DNA of 64,000 bases from Flavobacteriaceae bacterium UJ101 (GCA_001880285.1 CP016269.1:744001-808000), one strand, 5' to 3'; positions 8,741 through 18,136 are shown, counted from the stretch's first letter. The notes: generated by a model not told the origin, from the letters alone. Numbers and translations: made by a program.

Positions 8741-10699
8741 CTATAAAAAATGATACCTCTTAAAAGCTTCAATCGCTTCATAATCGGCCATACCTAATTC
8801 ATGATATTGTTTTGCTGTATCACGATTTCGATCTTCAGCACGTTGCCAAAATTCTCTTAAATCATCTCCTTGGAACATTACACCATCTTTTTGTGACTGA
8901 TGATAAAAAATAGCCTTTCTTTTTTGTAAAACTTGATCAGGACTCATTGGTACCGCCATTTCAATTTCATTAACAGGCCATTCATGCCAAGCTCCTCGAT
9001 ACAACCAAACCCAACATTCATGCATATATTCTTTGTGTTTTAAATGATCAATTGCACTAAAAATAGCATCCAAACATACTTTATGAGTTCCATGTGGATC
9101 TGCTAAATCTCCTGCTGCATAAATTTGATGAGGTTGTACTTTTTCAATAATACTTTGAACTATTTGAATATCTTCATCACTCAAAGGTGCTTTTTTAACT
9201 CTTCCTGTTTCATAAAAAGGCATATCTAAAAAATGCACTTTTTCATCAGGCAATGTATAAAAACGTGTTGCACCATAACATTCTCTACGACGAATTAATC
9301 CTTTTAATTTTCGTACCTGAATCGAATCAGCTTCATTGAATTTCTTCTGATTAATGCTATCTAAAGCCTCTCTTAAATAACTTGGAGATTCATTATTTTG
9401 ATATTCACTTAACTCTCTTGCAACATCTAAGAATTTAATTGCTTCATCATCTGAAACGGCAATATTTCCAGAAGTCTGGTATACAACGTGCACATCGTGC
9501 CCTTGGTCAATTAAACGCTTAAAAGTTCCTCCCATTGAAATTACATCATCATCTGGGTGTGGACTAAAAATAATCACTCTTTTCTTTTCCGGAATTGCTC
9601 TTTCAGGACGATTGGTATCGTCTGCATTAGGCTTACCTCCCGGCCAACCTGTAATGGTATGTTGCAATGTGTTAAACATTTTGATATTTAAATCATAAAC
9701 TGAACCTGCAATAGCTAATAAATCAGAAAGTCCATTATCATTATAATCTCGATCAGTTAATTTCAAAACAGGTTTCCCAACTTTTTTACTTAACCAAACA
9801 ATGGCTTTTCTCATTAAACTATCTTCCCAGTTGCATGCCTGCACTAACCATGGAGTATGAACTCTTGTTAATTCACTTGAAGCTTCTTTATCTAGTACAA
9901 AACTTGTGTTTTTATGATACTGCAAATAAGTTGCAGGTTTTTCAGAAGATATTTCACCTTCAATTGTTTGAGCTACAATTTCTGCTTTATTATGCCCCCA
10001 AGCCATAATTACAATACGTTTCGCTTGTAATATAGTTGAGATCCCCATAGTAATTGCTCTTTTCGGCACATTATCAAGTCCTAAAAAAGAAGGAGCTGCA
10101 TCCGATCGTGTTAAATGATCTAATGTAATTAAACGTGTAGCTGAATTCAAGTGAGAACCTGGCTCATTAAATCCAACATGTCCTGTTCGCCCAATTCCTA
10201 ATAACTGAAAATCAAGACCTCCATAATCTTTTATTTTCTGTTCATAATTCCTACAAAACATTAAAATTTCACCTTTATCAACCTCTCCACTAGGTATATT
10301 TATATTTTCAGGTAAAATATCAACATGGTTGAATAAATGCTCATGCATAAAATAATGATAACTTTGGTTATCTTCCTTTTGCATAGGATAATATTCATCC
10401 AAGTTAAATGTAACCACATTTCTAAAGCTCAATCCTTCCTCTCTGTGTAAGCGAACTAATTCAGCATATACACGGATAGGTGAAGAACCTGTAGCCAAAC
10501 CTAACACACATTTCTGTCCTGTAGATTCTTTATCACGAATTAAATCGGCTATTTCATTTGCAACACTAATTGAAGCCTCTTCTGCTTTGTTATAAATAAC
10601 ACTATGAATTTTCTCAAAACGTGTCTCTTCATAAGTTCCGGGTGGTTGATACTGTAATGTTTTCATGTCTTGCATTCTAAAAGTTGATTCTTTATTCAT
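8741..10699 (-). CDS. nagB: NagB-like glucosamine-6-phosphate deaminase domain fused to a PIG-L/LmbE deacetylase domain
   Basis: Residues about 30-300 form a NagB isomerase/deaminase domain (glucosamine-6-phosphate to fructose-6-phosphate and ammonia), with Asp101 in FNLDEY, His174 and Glu179. The loop reads GRTGHVGFNEP, so the position of Asp141 in E. coli NagB is Thr172. Residues about 370-640 are a PIG-L/LmbE zinc deacetylase domain with HPDDD (His381-Asp385) and His536/His539 in DPHGTH as metal-site candidates. This two-domain form of about 650 residues is common in Bacteroidota. No separate nagA is seen here, so the C-terminal half is a candidate N-acetylglucosamine-6-phosphate deacetylase; that is inference. 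It lies between susD and the GH20 gene on one strand. Confidence 0.9.
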   Translation of the reverse strand: MNKESTFRMQDMKTLQYQPPGTYEETRFEKIHSVIYNKAEEASISVANEIADLIRDKESTGQKCVLGLATGSSPIRVYAELVRLHREEGLSFRNVVTFNLDEYYPMQKEDNQSYHYFMHEHLFNHVDILPENINIPSGEVDKGEILMFCRNYEQKIKDYGGLDFQLLGIGRTGHVGFNEPGSHLNSATRLITLDHLTRSDAAPSFLGLDNVPKRAITMGISTILQAKRIVIMAWGHNKAEIVAQTIEGEISSEKPATYLQYHKNTSFVLDKEASSELTRVHTPWLVQACNWEDSLMRKAIVWLSKKVGKPVLKLTDRDYNDNGLSDLLAIAGSVYDLNIKMFNTLQHTITGWPGGKPNADDTNRPERAIPEKKRVIIFSPHPDDDVISMGGTFKRLIDQGHDVHVVYQTSGNIAVSDDEAIKFLDVARELSEYQNNESPSYLREALDSINQKKFNEADSIQVRKLKGLIRRRECYGATRFYTLPDEKVHFLDMPFYETGRVKKAPLSDEDIQIVQSIIEKVQPHQIYAAGDLADPHGTHKVCLDAIFSAIDHLKHKEYMHECWVWLYRGAWHEWPVNEIEMAVPMSPDQVLQKRKAIFYHQSQKDGVMFQGDDLREFWQRAEDRNRDTAKQYHELGMADYEAIEAFKRYHFL

Positions 10700-10706
10700 T
10701 TAAATT

Positions 10707-10739
10707 AATTAGTAACTCAATTTGATTGAGTTACTAATT
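10707..10739. other. Strong intercistronic hairpin between susD and nagB
   Basis: A perfect 14-15 bp inverted repeat (AATTAGTAACTCAAT and its complement, 3-base loop) fills the gap between the susD stop and the nagB start. It lacks a clean T run on the minus strand, so it is better read as an mRNA-stabilising or processing hairpin than a full terminator. Such hairpins often keep susCD transcripts more abundant than the downstream enzymes. Confidence 0.6.
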
Positions 10740-10747
10740 TATGTATT

Positions 10748-12295
10748 TTAATTTACATCCCACCAAAGTGCTGTTCCTCCTGTATCAGGACCACCTAATA
10801 GCCCTACAGCTTTTTCTACTTCTTCAGCATTTGTCAATTTTTCTGAAGCTGGAAAATTAATACGCTTAATAAATTCTTCTGTACTTATTTTTCCACCAGA
10901 ATTATTGTTAACAACTGTAAACAATTTAGGATATCCCGTTCTTCGAACTTCTGACCACGCTTCTTGTCCATCAGGAAAAACTGCAATCCATTTTTGAGTT
11001 GCAATTCGTTCTACCTTCTCTTCTTGGCTTGCTCCATCATTCCATGCTATTGTAATCATACTTTGAGCAACATCATCATTTACAGAGCTAACTGGATCTG
11101 AATAATCCATTGGAGTTTTTACCGAATCTGCTAAATAATCTGATGCTCCAGAAACTCCATGCTGTTCAAATGATAATTGAATTCCTGTTTCATATGCTGT
11201 TTTCGCATCCATACCCATACTCCATCCTAATACAGCTCCTTCTGCACGTAAAAAGGCTACTTCAGCGGCTGTCATTAATTGAATATCTGCACTTTCAATT
11301 GCAGTACCAATTTTTGAAAACGTTTGATAATCAGATTTCGCTGCAATATCAGAACCTTGTCTAATTCCTTTGTATTCTCCTGGTGAAACTTCTGATTCTT
11401 GAAAAAGCACTGCTAATCTTGGATCTTCATATCCTTTTAAATAAGACTCCATTGGGGCTCCCATACGAATATCATTCCAACTGCTATTAAATACCTGTAA
11501 AGGATTTGTATCTGCTGTTATAAAGAAATTATCAGTATTACTTTCAATAACTCCTAATGCATGATTAATTGATTTTTCAGCTTCTGTTTTTGCTCTAACT
11601 GGATCTACATTAGAAATTCGTAAAGCTAATCTTAAACGTAATGAATTTGCAAATTTGATCCATTGTGTTTTATCTCCTGCATAATGTGACTTATCTGTTT
11701 CTGCATGAATAATTCCTTCTCCAGAATTTTCAATTTGTTCTACTGCAATATCTAAATCTTTAAAAAAAGCATCATAAGCTATTTCTTGAGAATCAAATTC
11801 TGCATAATCTTCTGATTCACCATATTTTGTGTATACAATTGGTCCATAAATATCGGATACTCTATGCATACCCAATACTTTTAAGATCAAAGACACTCCA
11901 TAATATTGAGGTGCAGATTCTTCTCCTCTTTGCTTTACCCAATAAGCATTAAACATAATATTTTTATAGGCTATATCCCAGGCAAACTGATTCCATCCAT
12001 CTACTAAATCATAAGTCATATTATTCAAGTTTCCTCTAAAGGGTGTTGGAGGCATCATGTAACCTGAATATACATCTCCGATTAAATTTTGTTGTAATTG
12101 AGCTTGCCATGCAGGATTTAAGGTTAGAATATTATTATACATTCCTGCCATATATCCTCTTACATTATTATCATCTTGTTTTAATTCTTCAAGAGTTTGT
12201 CCATAAGGATTGGTATTAATTGAATCATCTGCTTCACAAGAAGCCAATATTACCAAACCTGAAAATAAAACTGTTTTTATTATATTTTTTTTCAT
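10748..12295 (-). CDS. SusD-like surface glycan-binding lipoprotein
   Basis: This is the cell-surface lid that captures oligosaccharides and works with the SusC barrel. The lipobox LASC with Cys20 gives an anchored lipoprotein with acidic residues after it, which fits surface export. The 515-residue length, the TPR-like helices and the late segment around WSEVRRTGYPKLF match the SusD/RagB superfamily, most like the SusD-like_2 group. It starts 16 bp after the susC stop and precedes nagB. The neighbouring GH20 and NagB domains point to chito-oligosaccharides or other GlcNAc-containing glycans as ligand, which is inference from context. Confidence 0.93.
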   Translation of the reverse strand: MKKNIIKTVLFSGLVILASCEADDSINTNPYGQTLEELKQDDNNVRGYMAGMYNNILTLNPAWQAQLQQNLIGDVYSGYMMPPTPFRGNLNNMTYDLVDGWNQFAWDIAYKNIMFNAYWVKQRGEESAPQYYGVSLILKVLGMHRVSDIYGPIVYTKYGESEDYAEFDSQEIAYDAFFKDLDIAVEQIENSGEGIIHAETDKSHYAGDKTQWIKFANSLRLRLALRISNVDPVRAKTEAEKSINHALGVIESNTDNFFITADTNPLQVFNSSWNDIRMGAPMESYLKGYEDPRLAVLFQESEVSPGEYKGIRQGSDIAAKSDYQTFSKIGTAIESADIQLMTAAEVAFLRAEGAVLGWSMGMDAKTAYETGIQLSFEQHGVSGASDYLADSVKTPMDYSDPVSSVNDDVAQSMITIAWNDGASQEEKVERIATQKWIAVFPDGQEAWSEVRRTGYPKLFTVVNNNSGGKISTEEFIKRINFPASEKLTNAEEVEKAVGLLGGPDTGGTALWWDVN

Positions 12296-12311
12296 TGTTC
12301 TTTGTTTTTAA

Positions 12312-15300
12312 TTAAAACGTCACACTCATGTTAAATCCTACACTTCTAACTGAAGGCATTCCAAATACATCTACACCTTGAAATCCTTCGCCTGTACTTC
12401 CTGTAATATTTGGATCAAAAGGAGCATCTTTATAGAAGAAAAATAGATTTCTACCAATTACTGAAATGTTAGCTCTTTGAATAAAACTATTTTTAACATC
12501 AAAATTATATCCTAAAGAAGCTTCGCTTAATCTAACATTTGTCGCATCATAAATATATTCACCTGAAGCACCATCACGCCCTCCAATAGCATTATAATAA
12601 TCTTCAGCAGAAACAGTAATACGATTTCCATTTTGATCAACCGCTTCTATTCCTCCAGCATTTCGAGCATCAGCAGAGACTTGAGAAACACCATGTTTAT
12701 CAATCATGGCTTGTGTTAAACTCATCGTTTTTCCTCCTACACGTGCATCTACTAAAAAGTTTAAAGAGAAATTCTTATAATTTAATGTATTCGACCAACC
12801 TAATGTCCAATCTGGATTTGGTGTTCCTAAATTTTCAAATTCAGCTGATTTTTGTGCTGTTGTTGGATTTCCGTTATCATCAACATTGAAAACAACATAT
12901 CCATTTTCATCACGCACTACATTAATTCCTTTAATTGTTCCAACAGGTTGCCCTTCTATAATACTATATTGGTAACTATTTACGCCTGGAGTTGTTAAAA
13001 TTAATTCATCACCTAAGTCATCTACAATTTCTTTCACTTTACTATCATTATAAGCAAAATTTACTGTTGTATTCCACTCAAAATTTGATCTTTTTATAGG
13101 TTTAGCATTTAACATTACTTCTACTCCTTGATTTTCAATATCTCCCCCATTTACTGCGAAATAATCAACACCTAAAGGATTTGTTGACGAAGCAGGCACT
13201 TGGAAAAACTGATCTGTTGTATTTGTATGATAATATGATGCCTCTAATCCTATTCGATTATTTAAGAAACGCCACTCTGTACCAATTTCCCATGATTTTT
13301 GCAATTCTGGCTTTAATTCATCACCTGTTTTATTTGAAATAGTTGGATTAATCGTAAAATCTTGATTAAATCTTTCATAATAAGCTGATGTATTGTTCAA
13401 AACAAAAGAAGGAATATCGTTTCCTACTTCAGCATAAGAAGCTCTAATTTTCGCAAATGATATTTTACTTCCCATATCAAACATCTCACTTAAAATACCC
13501 GTTACTCCTACTGAAGGATAAAAAAATGAATCATCTAATGTTGAAGACCAATCATTACGTCCTGTTACATCTAAATATAACATCTTTTTATATCCAAATT
13601 GAGCACTTCCGAATACAGAATTCACTTGTTTTTCTGTACTAATTTCTTGACCAATTCCATCTGTACTATTAAAATTTGCTATATTAAACCAGTTTACAAT
13701 CTTTAATCCCTGTGTAATTCCAGAATCCATATAAGTTAAGTCTCCTAATTTGGTTTGAGTACTACTCGCTCCTAATGTACTATTAAACTCTAAGTTATCT
13801 GAAATATTTTTATTAATCAAAGCAATGAAATCTATATAAGTTTGTCTATCTTTAGATTCTTCATAAATATAACGTCCATTTTCATGTGCTAATGCTCCCT
13901 GAGTACCAGCATATAGTTTTTTCTCAAAGGTCTTATTAACAACATCATAACTACCGCGTGTTTTAAACGTTAACCAATCATTTACATCGTATGAAATAGC
14001 ACCACTTACATAACTACGAATAGTTTCATCTCTTGATTGATTTCGATTGGTAATCCAAAATGGATTTTGTTGAATATCTGTGATAGAATTTACAGGATAG
14101 TTTTGAGTATAAATTTTTCTTTCAGGATCAAATACTTCAAAATTATTTTTATAATATTTAAAATCCTCTCCTCTTGGGAAGAAATATGCACCTACAATTG
14201 GATTAAAGTACAAACCATTCACAGGTCTATTCTTAATTTTTTGTTCAGATAAATTTGCTGAGGCATCTACTTTTAATTTATCATCAAAAAATTTAAAACT
14301 TTGTTTAAATGTTAGATTATTTTGTTTCAATTCATTATCAGGCATCACCCCTTCAGAATCTGTGTTTGCAAAAGACAAATAACTGGTTGCTTTTTCACTT
14401 CCAAAATTCAATGATAATGAGTTAATCTTAGTAATTCCTGTTTCATAAAAATCATCTATATGATCAGGAGAGGCTCCTTTTTCTCCCCAACTTTCAGCTC
14501 CATTAGCACTTAAATATTCATATTGTAAGTTTGGTAAATAAGCTGCTTTTTCAAATGTCAAATTTGAAGATAATGTTAACGATACTTTACCCTCTTTCCC
14601 TTTTTTAGTTGTAATCAAGATAACTCCATTGGCTCCTTGACTTCCGTATAAAGCAGATGCTGAAGCACCTCTTAAAACAGTTAAACTTTCAATATCATCT
14701 GGATTAATTAAGGACAATACATCTCCTCCATCTCTATTCCCTCCAACAAATTCATTACCAAAACTATTATTTGGTTGTACTCCTGAATTATTTGCTATAG
14801 GAATTCCATCCACAACATATAAAGGTTGATTATTTCTTACAGAAGATAATCCTCTTAAAGTAACTTTTACCGACCCTCCAGCTCCAGATGAACTACGTGT
14901 AATATTAACTCCTGCTGCTTTACCTGCTAAAGCATTAATAGGGTTTGTATCTTTTACTCTTGTCAATTCTTCTCCTTTAACTTCTTGTGCAGAATACGTC
15001 AGTGCTTTTTTCTCTTTTTTAATTCCTAAAGCTGTTACAACAACTTCTTCAATTTCTGATCCTTCACCTTCAGTTAAGGTAATATTTAAAGTTGAATCGG
15101 TTCCAACCGTTACGGTTTTCTCTGACAAACCTATGAATGAGATAATCAACTCATCACCTTCATTGGCTTTTATGGAATAATTTCCATCAATATCCGTTGA
15201 AACGGATTCTCCTCCTACTATTTCTACACTCGCATCTGGTAATGGTTCTCCATCTCCGTCTGATACTTTTCCTGTTATAACTTTTTCCTGAGCCCATAAG

Positions 15301-15341
15301 AAACTCGAAAAAAGTAACATGAATAATACAATTCTTCTCAT
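12312..15341 (-). CDS. SusC/RagA-family TonB-dependent outer-membrane transporter
   Basis: This active importer brings oligosaccharides across the outer membrane using TonB energy. The order is: signal peptide ending FLWAQ, a carboxypeptidase-regulatory-like domain (about 20-100), the SusC signature EEVVVTALGI near residue 100, the plug domain (about 110-235) and a 22-strand barrel ending in Phe. The length of 1009 residues is typical. It is the first gene of the locus, and a divergent LytS/LytTR regulatory pair begins 173 bp away. No clear TAnnTTTG box for this strand was found in that gap. Confidence 0.95.
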   Translation of the reverse strand: MRRIVLFMLLFSSFLWAQEKVITGKVSDGDGEPLPDASVEIVGGESVSTDIDGNYSIKANEGDELIISFIGLSEKTVTVGTDSTLNITLTEGEGSEIEEVVVTALGIKKEKKALTYSAQEVKGEELTRVKDTNPINALAGKAAGVNITRSSSGAGGSVKVTLRGLSSVRNNQPLYVVDGIPIANNSGVQPNNSFGNEFVGGNRDGGDVLSLINPDDIESLTVLRGASASALYGSQGANGVILITTKKGKEGKVSLTLSSNLTFEKAAYLPNLQYEYLSANGAESWGEKGASPDHIDDFYETGITKINSLSLNFGSEKATSYLSFANTDSEGVMPDNELKQNNLTFKQSFKFFDDKLKVDASANLSEQKIKNRPVNGLYFNPIVGAYFFPRGEDFKYYKNNFEVFDPERKIYTQNYPVNSITDIQQNPFWITNRNQSRDETIRSYVSGAISYDVNDWLTFKTRGSYDVVNKTFEKKLYAGTQGALAHENGRYIYEESKDRQTYIDFIALINKNISDNLEFNSTLGASSTQTKLGDLTYMDSGITQGLKIVNWFNIANFNSTDGIGQEISTEKQVNSVFGSAQFGYKKMLYLDVTGRNDWSSTLDDSFFYPSVGVTGILSEMFDMGSKISFAKIRASYAEVGNDIPSFVLNNTSAYYERFNQDFTINPTISNKTGDELKPELQKSWEIGTEWRFLNNRIGLEASYYHTNTTDQFFQVPASSTNPLGVDYFAVNGGDIENQGVEVMLNAKPIKRSNFEWNTTVNFAYNDSKVKEIVDDLGDELILTTPGVNSYQYSIIEGQPVGTIKGINVVRDENGYVVFNVDDNGNPTTAQKSAEFENLGTPNPDWTLGWSNTLNYKNFSLNFLVDARVGGKTMSLTQAMIDKHGVSQVSADARNAGGIEAVDQNGNRITVSAEDYYNAIGGRDGASGEYIYDATNVRLSEASLGYNFDVKNSFIQRANISVIGRNLFFFYKDAPFDPNITGSTGEGFQGVDVFGMPSVRSVGFNMSVTF

Positions 15342-15446
15342 TTAATAAATACTTTGGTTGTACCTCAAATGACGTCAATAATCTCCTTAAAAACAGCTTT
15401 TTTATACCAACTGCATAATTTTTTATATCAAAAACACAGATTATTT

Positions 15447-15454
15447 TAACTTTG
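15447..15454 (+). promoter_or_regulatory. Candidate -7 box of the lytS-lytTR operon
   Basis: TAACTTTG matches the Bacteroidota -7 consensus TAnnTTTG and lies 60 bp before the kinase start codon. No TTG is found at the -33 position, so the promoter is only partly supported. The gap is shared with the divergent susC gene and is the likely target of the encoded regulator. Confidence 0.45.
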
Positions 15455-15514
15455 TAAAACATCGTTTCTAATTCGTGAGAAATCATTAACTTAACCCCAA
15501 AATATTTTGTTTTT

Positions 15515-16561
15515 ATGCAAAAACTCAATTTTAAAATCATAAAATGGCATGTTCTATTTTGGCTTTGTTATTTTATTTTTAATGTGATTCGGTGGGGAAA
15601 TTATTATAATGATTATGCTTATTCCTTAAAATCAAATATTTTAGAATTTAGTTTACATATTGCTATTTGCTATTTTCATATTTTTTATTTGATTCCTAAT
15701 TATTTCCTAAAAAAACGTTATGTAGGTTATATTCTTTTACTTTCTGCATCTATTTTTTCTTTATATTTTATTAAATCAGGATTGACCTATTTATTTGTCA
15801 ATACCAATATTTGGCCTGAAGAACAAAATTTCACAGCTTTTTCTGTAAATCATTTTATCGCCGTTACATTAGGAGAATTGTATGTTATTGCTTTTGTTAC
15901 TTCTATATTTTTAAGTCAAAAAATCTTAGAACAACGAGACCGTTTACATCAACTAGAAAAAGTAAAACTTGAAATGGAAAACAAATTTCTACGTGCACAA
16001 ATTCAACCTCACTTTTTCTTTAACACATTAAACTCTATTTATTCATTGGCTTTGATTAAATCGGATCAAACTCCTGAAATTATTCTAAAGCTTTCACGAA
16101 TAATGGATTATGTCCTCCTAAGAATCAATCAAAACAAAGTCGGTTTAAATCATGAAATTAAATGCATTGAAGACTATATTTCAATAGAGAGATTGCGTTT
16201 TCAAAATAAAAACATTACTTTTACTCCAATTGCAATCAACGAAGCAGCTAAAATTAAAATACCTCCTTTAATTTTGTTAACTTTTGTTGAAAATGCTTTT
16301 AAACATGGAAATTCTGATGAGGGAAGTTCTATTTTAATTGAAATGAATTATGATTCTGAAAGAAAACAATTCCATTTCTCATCAAAAAACCAAATAAAAA
16401 CTAACGTAAGCGAACTTACATTTGTTGACGCAAAAAGTAAAGGTCTCGGTATTAAAAACGTCAAAAAAAGATTAACGCTATCTAATATCAAGCACCAATT
16501 AACAATTGAAACAATTGAAAATGAATACATTGTTTCTTTAATACTGTTTCTAAAAAGTTAG
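15515..16561 (+). CDS. LytS/YpdA-type sensor histidine kinase
   Basis: This is the membrane sensor of a two-component system. About four transmembrane segments occupy residues 10-145. They are followed by a short coiled coil and the His_kinase (LytS-type) domain with His166 in QPHFFFNTLN as phosphorylation site. An ATPase domain with the N-box segment TFVENAFKHG ends the protein. There is no large extracellular sensor domain, so the signal is probably sensed within or at the membrane. It is followed after 4 bp by its LytTR regulator and is divergent from susC, so it probably controls the GlcNAc-glycan locus. Confidence 0.92.
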   Translation: MQKLNFKIIKWHVLFWLCYFIFNVIRWGNYYNDYAYSLKSNILEFSLHIAICYFHIFYLIPNYFLKKRYVGYILLLSASIFSLYFIKSGLTYLFVNTNIWPEEQNFTAFSVNHFIAVTLGELYVIAFVTSIFLSQKILEQRDRLHQLEKVKLEMENKFLRAQIQPHFFFNTLNSIYSLALIKSDQTPEIILKLSRIMDYVLLRINQNKVGLNHEIKCIEDYISIERLRFQNKNITFTPIAINEAAKIKIPPLILLTFVENAFKHGNSDEGSSILIEMNYDSERKQFHFSSKNQIKTNVSELTFVDAKSKGLGIKNVKKRLTLSNIKHQLTIETIENEYIVSLILFLKS

Positions 16562-16565
16562 TTTT

Positions 16566-17282
16566 ATGAAAATTAGCACAATAATTATTGATGATGAACC
16601 TTTAGCAATTGAAGTCATCAAAAGTCATTTAAAAGAATTTGCCAGTATAGAATGTCTTGGAACGTTTGTCGATCCCTTGAATGCTATTGCCACTATTGAA
16701 GAAAAAAGACCTGATGTTATCTTCACGGATATTGAAATGCCTAAAATAAATGGAATTGAATTAGTCAAAAGCTTAAGTTATAAACCTATGATAGTTATTA
16801 CAACAGCTTATCGGAATTTTGCAATGGAAGGTTATGAACTTGATGTTTTGGATTATTTATTAAAACCTATTCCTTTAATTCGATTCACCCAAACGATCAA
16901 TAGAATTGTATATCAACATTATCTGCGAAACCAACCTATTCAAAAAGATATAGAAGCCGCTAAAGATCATTTCTTTATCAAGGTAGATAAACGTTTTGTA
17001 CGAATTTATTTCAATGATATTTTATATATCGAAGGTTTAAAAAATTATATCAAAATCGTTACGAATAATAATAGTTACATTACATACAAATCTATACATG
17101 GTGTACTAGAAGAACTTCCTGAAAATGATTTTATCAGAGTTCATAAATCTTTTATTGTACGTATTGATAAAATCAACTGTTTTGATGGTAACATGATTTA
17201 TGTTGATGAAAATAAAATTATTATGGGACGAACCTTTAGCAAAAATGTTAAAGAAAAAGTTTTAAATCAGAATAACAGTTAA
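16566..17282 (+). CDS. LytTR-family response regulator
   Basis: A receiver domain (residues 1-120, acidic pocket DDEP and phospho-acceptor Asp55 in FTDIEMPKING) is joined to a LytTR DNA-binding domain (about 135-235, with FIKVDKRFVRIYFNDILYIEG and the later VHKSFIVR). It forms an operon with the kinase, 4 bp apart. The divergent susC gene is the likely target. LytTR proteins bind tandem short direct repeats, and none was convincing by eye in the 173-bp gap. Confidence 0.94.
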   Translation: MKISTIIIDDEPLAIEVIKSHLKEFASIECLGTFVDPLNAIATIEEKRPDVIFTDIEMPKINGIELVKSLSYKPMIVITTAYRNFAMEGYELDVLDYLLKPIPLIRFTQTINRIVYQHYLRNQPIQKDIEAAKDHFFIKVDKRFVRIYFNDILYIEGLKNYIKIVTNNNSYITYKSIHGVLEELPENDFIRVHKSFIVRIDKINCFDGNMIYVDENKIIMGRTFSKNVKEKVLNQNNS

Positions 17283-17299
17283 ATTCTTATCTTTACAAC

Positions 17300-17458
17300 A
17301 TGAGTTGTTTTAGAGTTTTATTAGCTATTATTATGCCTCCTCTTTCTGTTTTAGATAAGGGTTGTGGATCTATATTAATTGTTTTTTTATTAACTTTATT
17401 AGGATGGGTTCCTGGAGTTATTGCCGCTTTAATTATTTTAAATAATCCTGATTCTTAA
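17300..17458 (+). CDS. Pmp3/YqaE (UPF0057) family small membrane protein
   Basis: This 52-residue protein has two hydrophobic helices. Residues LLAIIMPPLSV and LLTLLGWVPGVIAALIIL match the Pmp3/YqaE pattern: a proline pair in the first helix, then a conserved LLTLLGWxPG turn. Members are stress-associated inner-membrane proteolipids, and in yeast Pmp3 affects membrane potential. It begins 17 bp after the lytTR stop and may be co-transcribed with the regulator. Its last four bases overlap the 3' end of the convergent DUF4294 gene. It is below the usual gene-finding length but the motif match is clear. Confidence 0.82.
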   Translation: MSCFRVLLAIIMPPLSVLDKGCGSILIVFLLTLLGWVPGVIAALIILNNPDS

Positions 17459-18063
17459 AAATCGTCTACTGTTTTTAATCGTCCACTCAAAATACCTTCA
17501 TTGGTGATGTATTCTACAAAATAATCATCTCTATTATTTTTCACATCCAATGTATCTTTCATATTTAGCTTAAAAAGACTAGCTTGCGTATTCCACCAAA
17601 AAGCACTCCAACCGCTTTTCGTTTCTTTTACAATATTATAAATGGTTTCACCTGTTTGACGATGGATTAACTTCATCATAACTCGACCATCTGTTCTCGA
17701 AAAGTTTTTTAATTTCTTTTTATACTTTTTCATCAAACTATCCTGAATTTTTCGATTATGCTTCCGTACCAAACGTCTTTTTTCAAGTTCAGCTGTTTCT
17801 TTTTGGTTCAAATCATATATTTTTTGAGCCATCTGAACATAAGGCCAAACTTTATAAACCTTTCGTTTCATATACAAAAACCGTTTTCGATCTGCTTCAT
17901 CTTTAAAAACAGGCTTTGCCCAAAAATCAACTTGCGCAATAGATCCTTCTATAAAATCATCACTTAAAGTATCATTTTCAATAACAACCATATCTCTAAC
18001 TTCTTCTTGAGCTATGAGATGCATACTAAAACAGAAAATAAAAAACATTAGAATATACTTCAT
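17455..18063 (-). CDS. DUF4294-domain exported protein
   Basis: This is a family of about 200-residue exported proteins found in Bacteroidota, with no assigned function. A signal peptide (MKYILMFFIFCFSMHLIAQ) is followed by a basic helical domain containing KRKVYKVWPYVQMAQKIYDL and DGRVMMKLIHRQTGETIYN, which mark DUF4294. I place the start at 18063 because it directly precedes the signal peptide; an ATG two codons upstream (18069) is also possible. It is divergent from the M42 peptidase, and its 3' end overlaps the Pmp3-like gene by 4 bp. Confidence 0.85.
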   Translation of the reverse strand: MKYILMFFIFCFSMHLIAQEEVRDMVVIENDTLSDDFIEGSIAQVDFWAKPVFKDEADRKRFLYMKRKVYKVWPYVQMAQKIYDLNQKETAELEKRRLVRKHNRKIQDSLMKKYKKKLKNFSRTDGRVMMKLIHRQTGETIYNIVKETKSGWSAFWWNTQASLFKLNMKDTLDVKNNRDDYFVEYITNEGILSGRLKTVDDF

Positions 18064-18136
18064 ATACAATTTAAAGCAAATTTTATTCCTTAATTCTTGT
18101 GGTTTACTTAAATTTATCCAAAATTAAAAAGAAATT

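Noticed and set aside
15187-15540. A 117-residue minus-strand gene overlapping the susC start and the kinase start
   Set aside because: It runs out of frame through the susC signal-peptide region and the divergent promoter gap, has no recognisable motif, and overlaps two well-supported genes.
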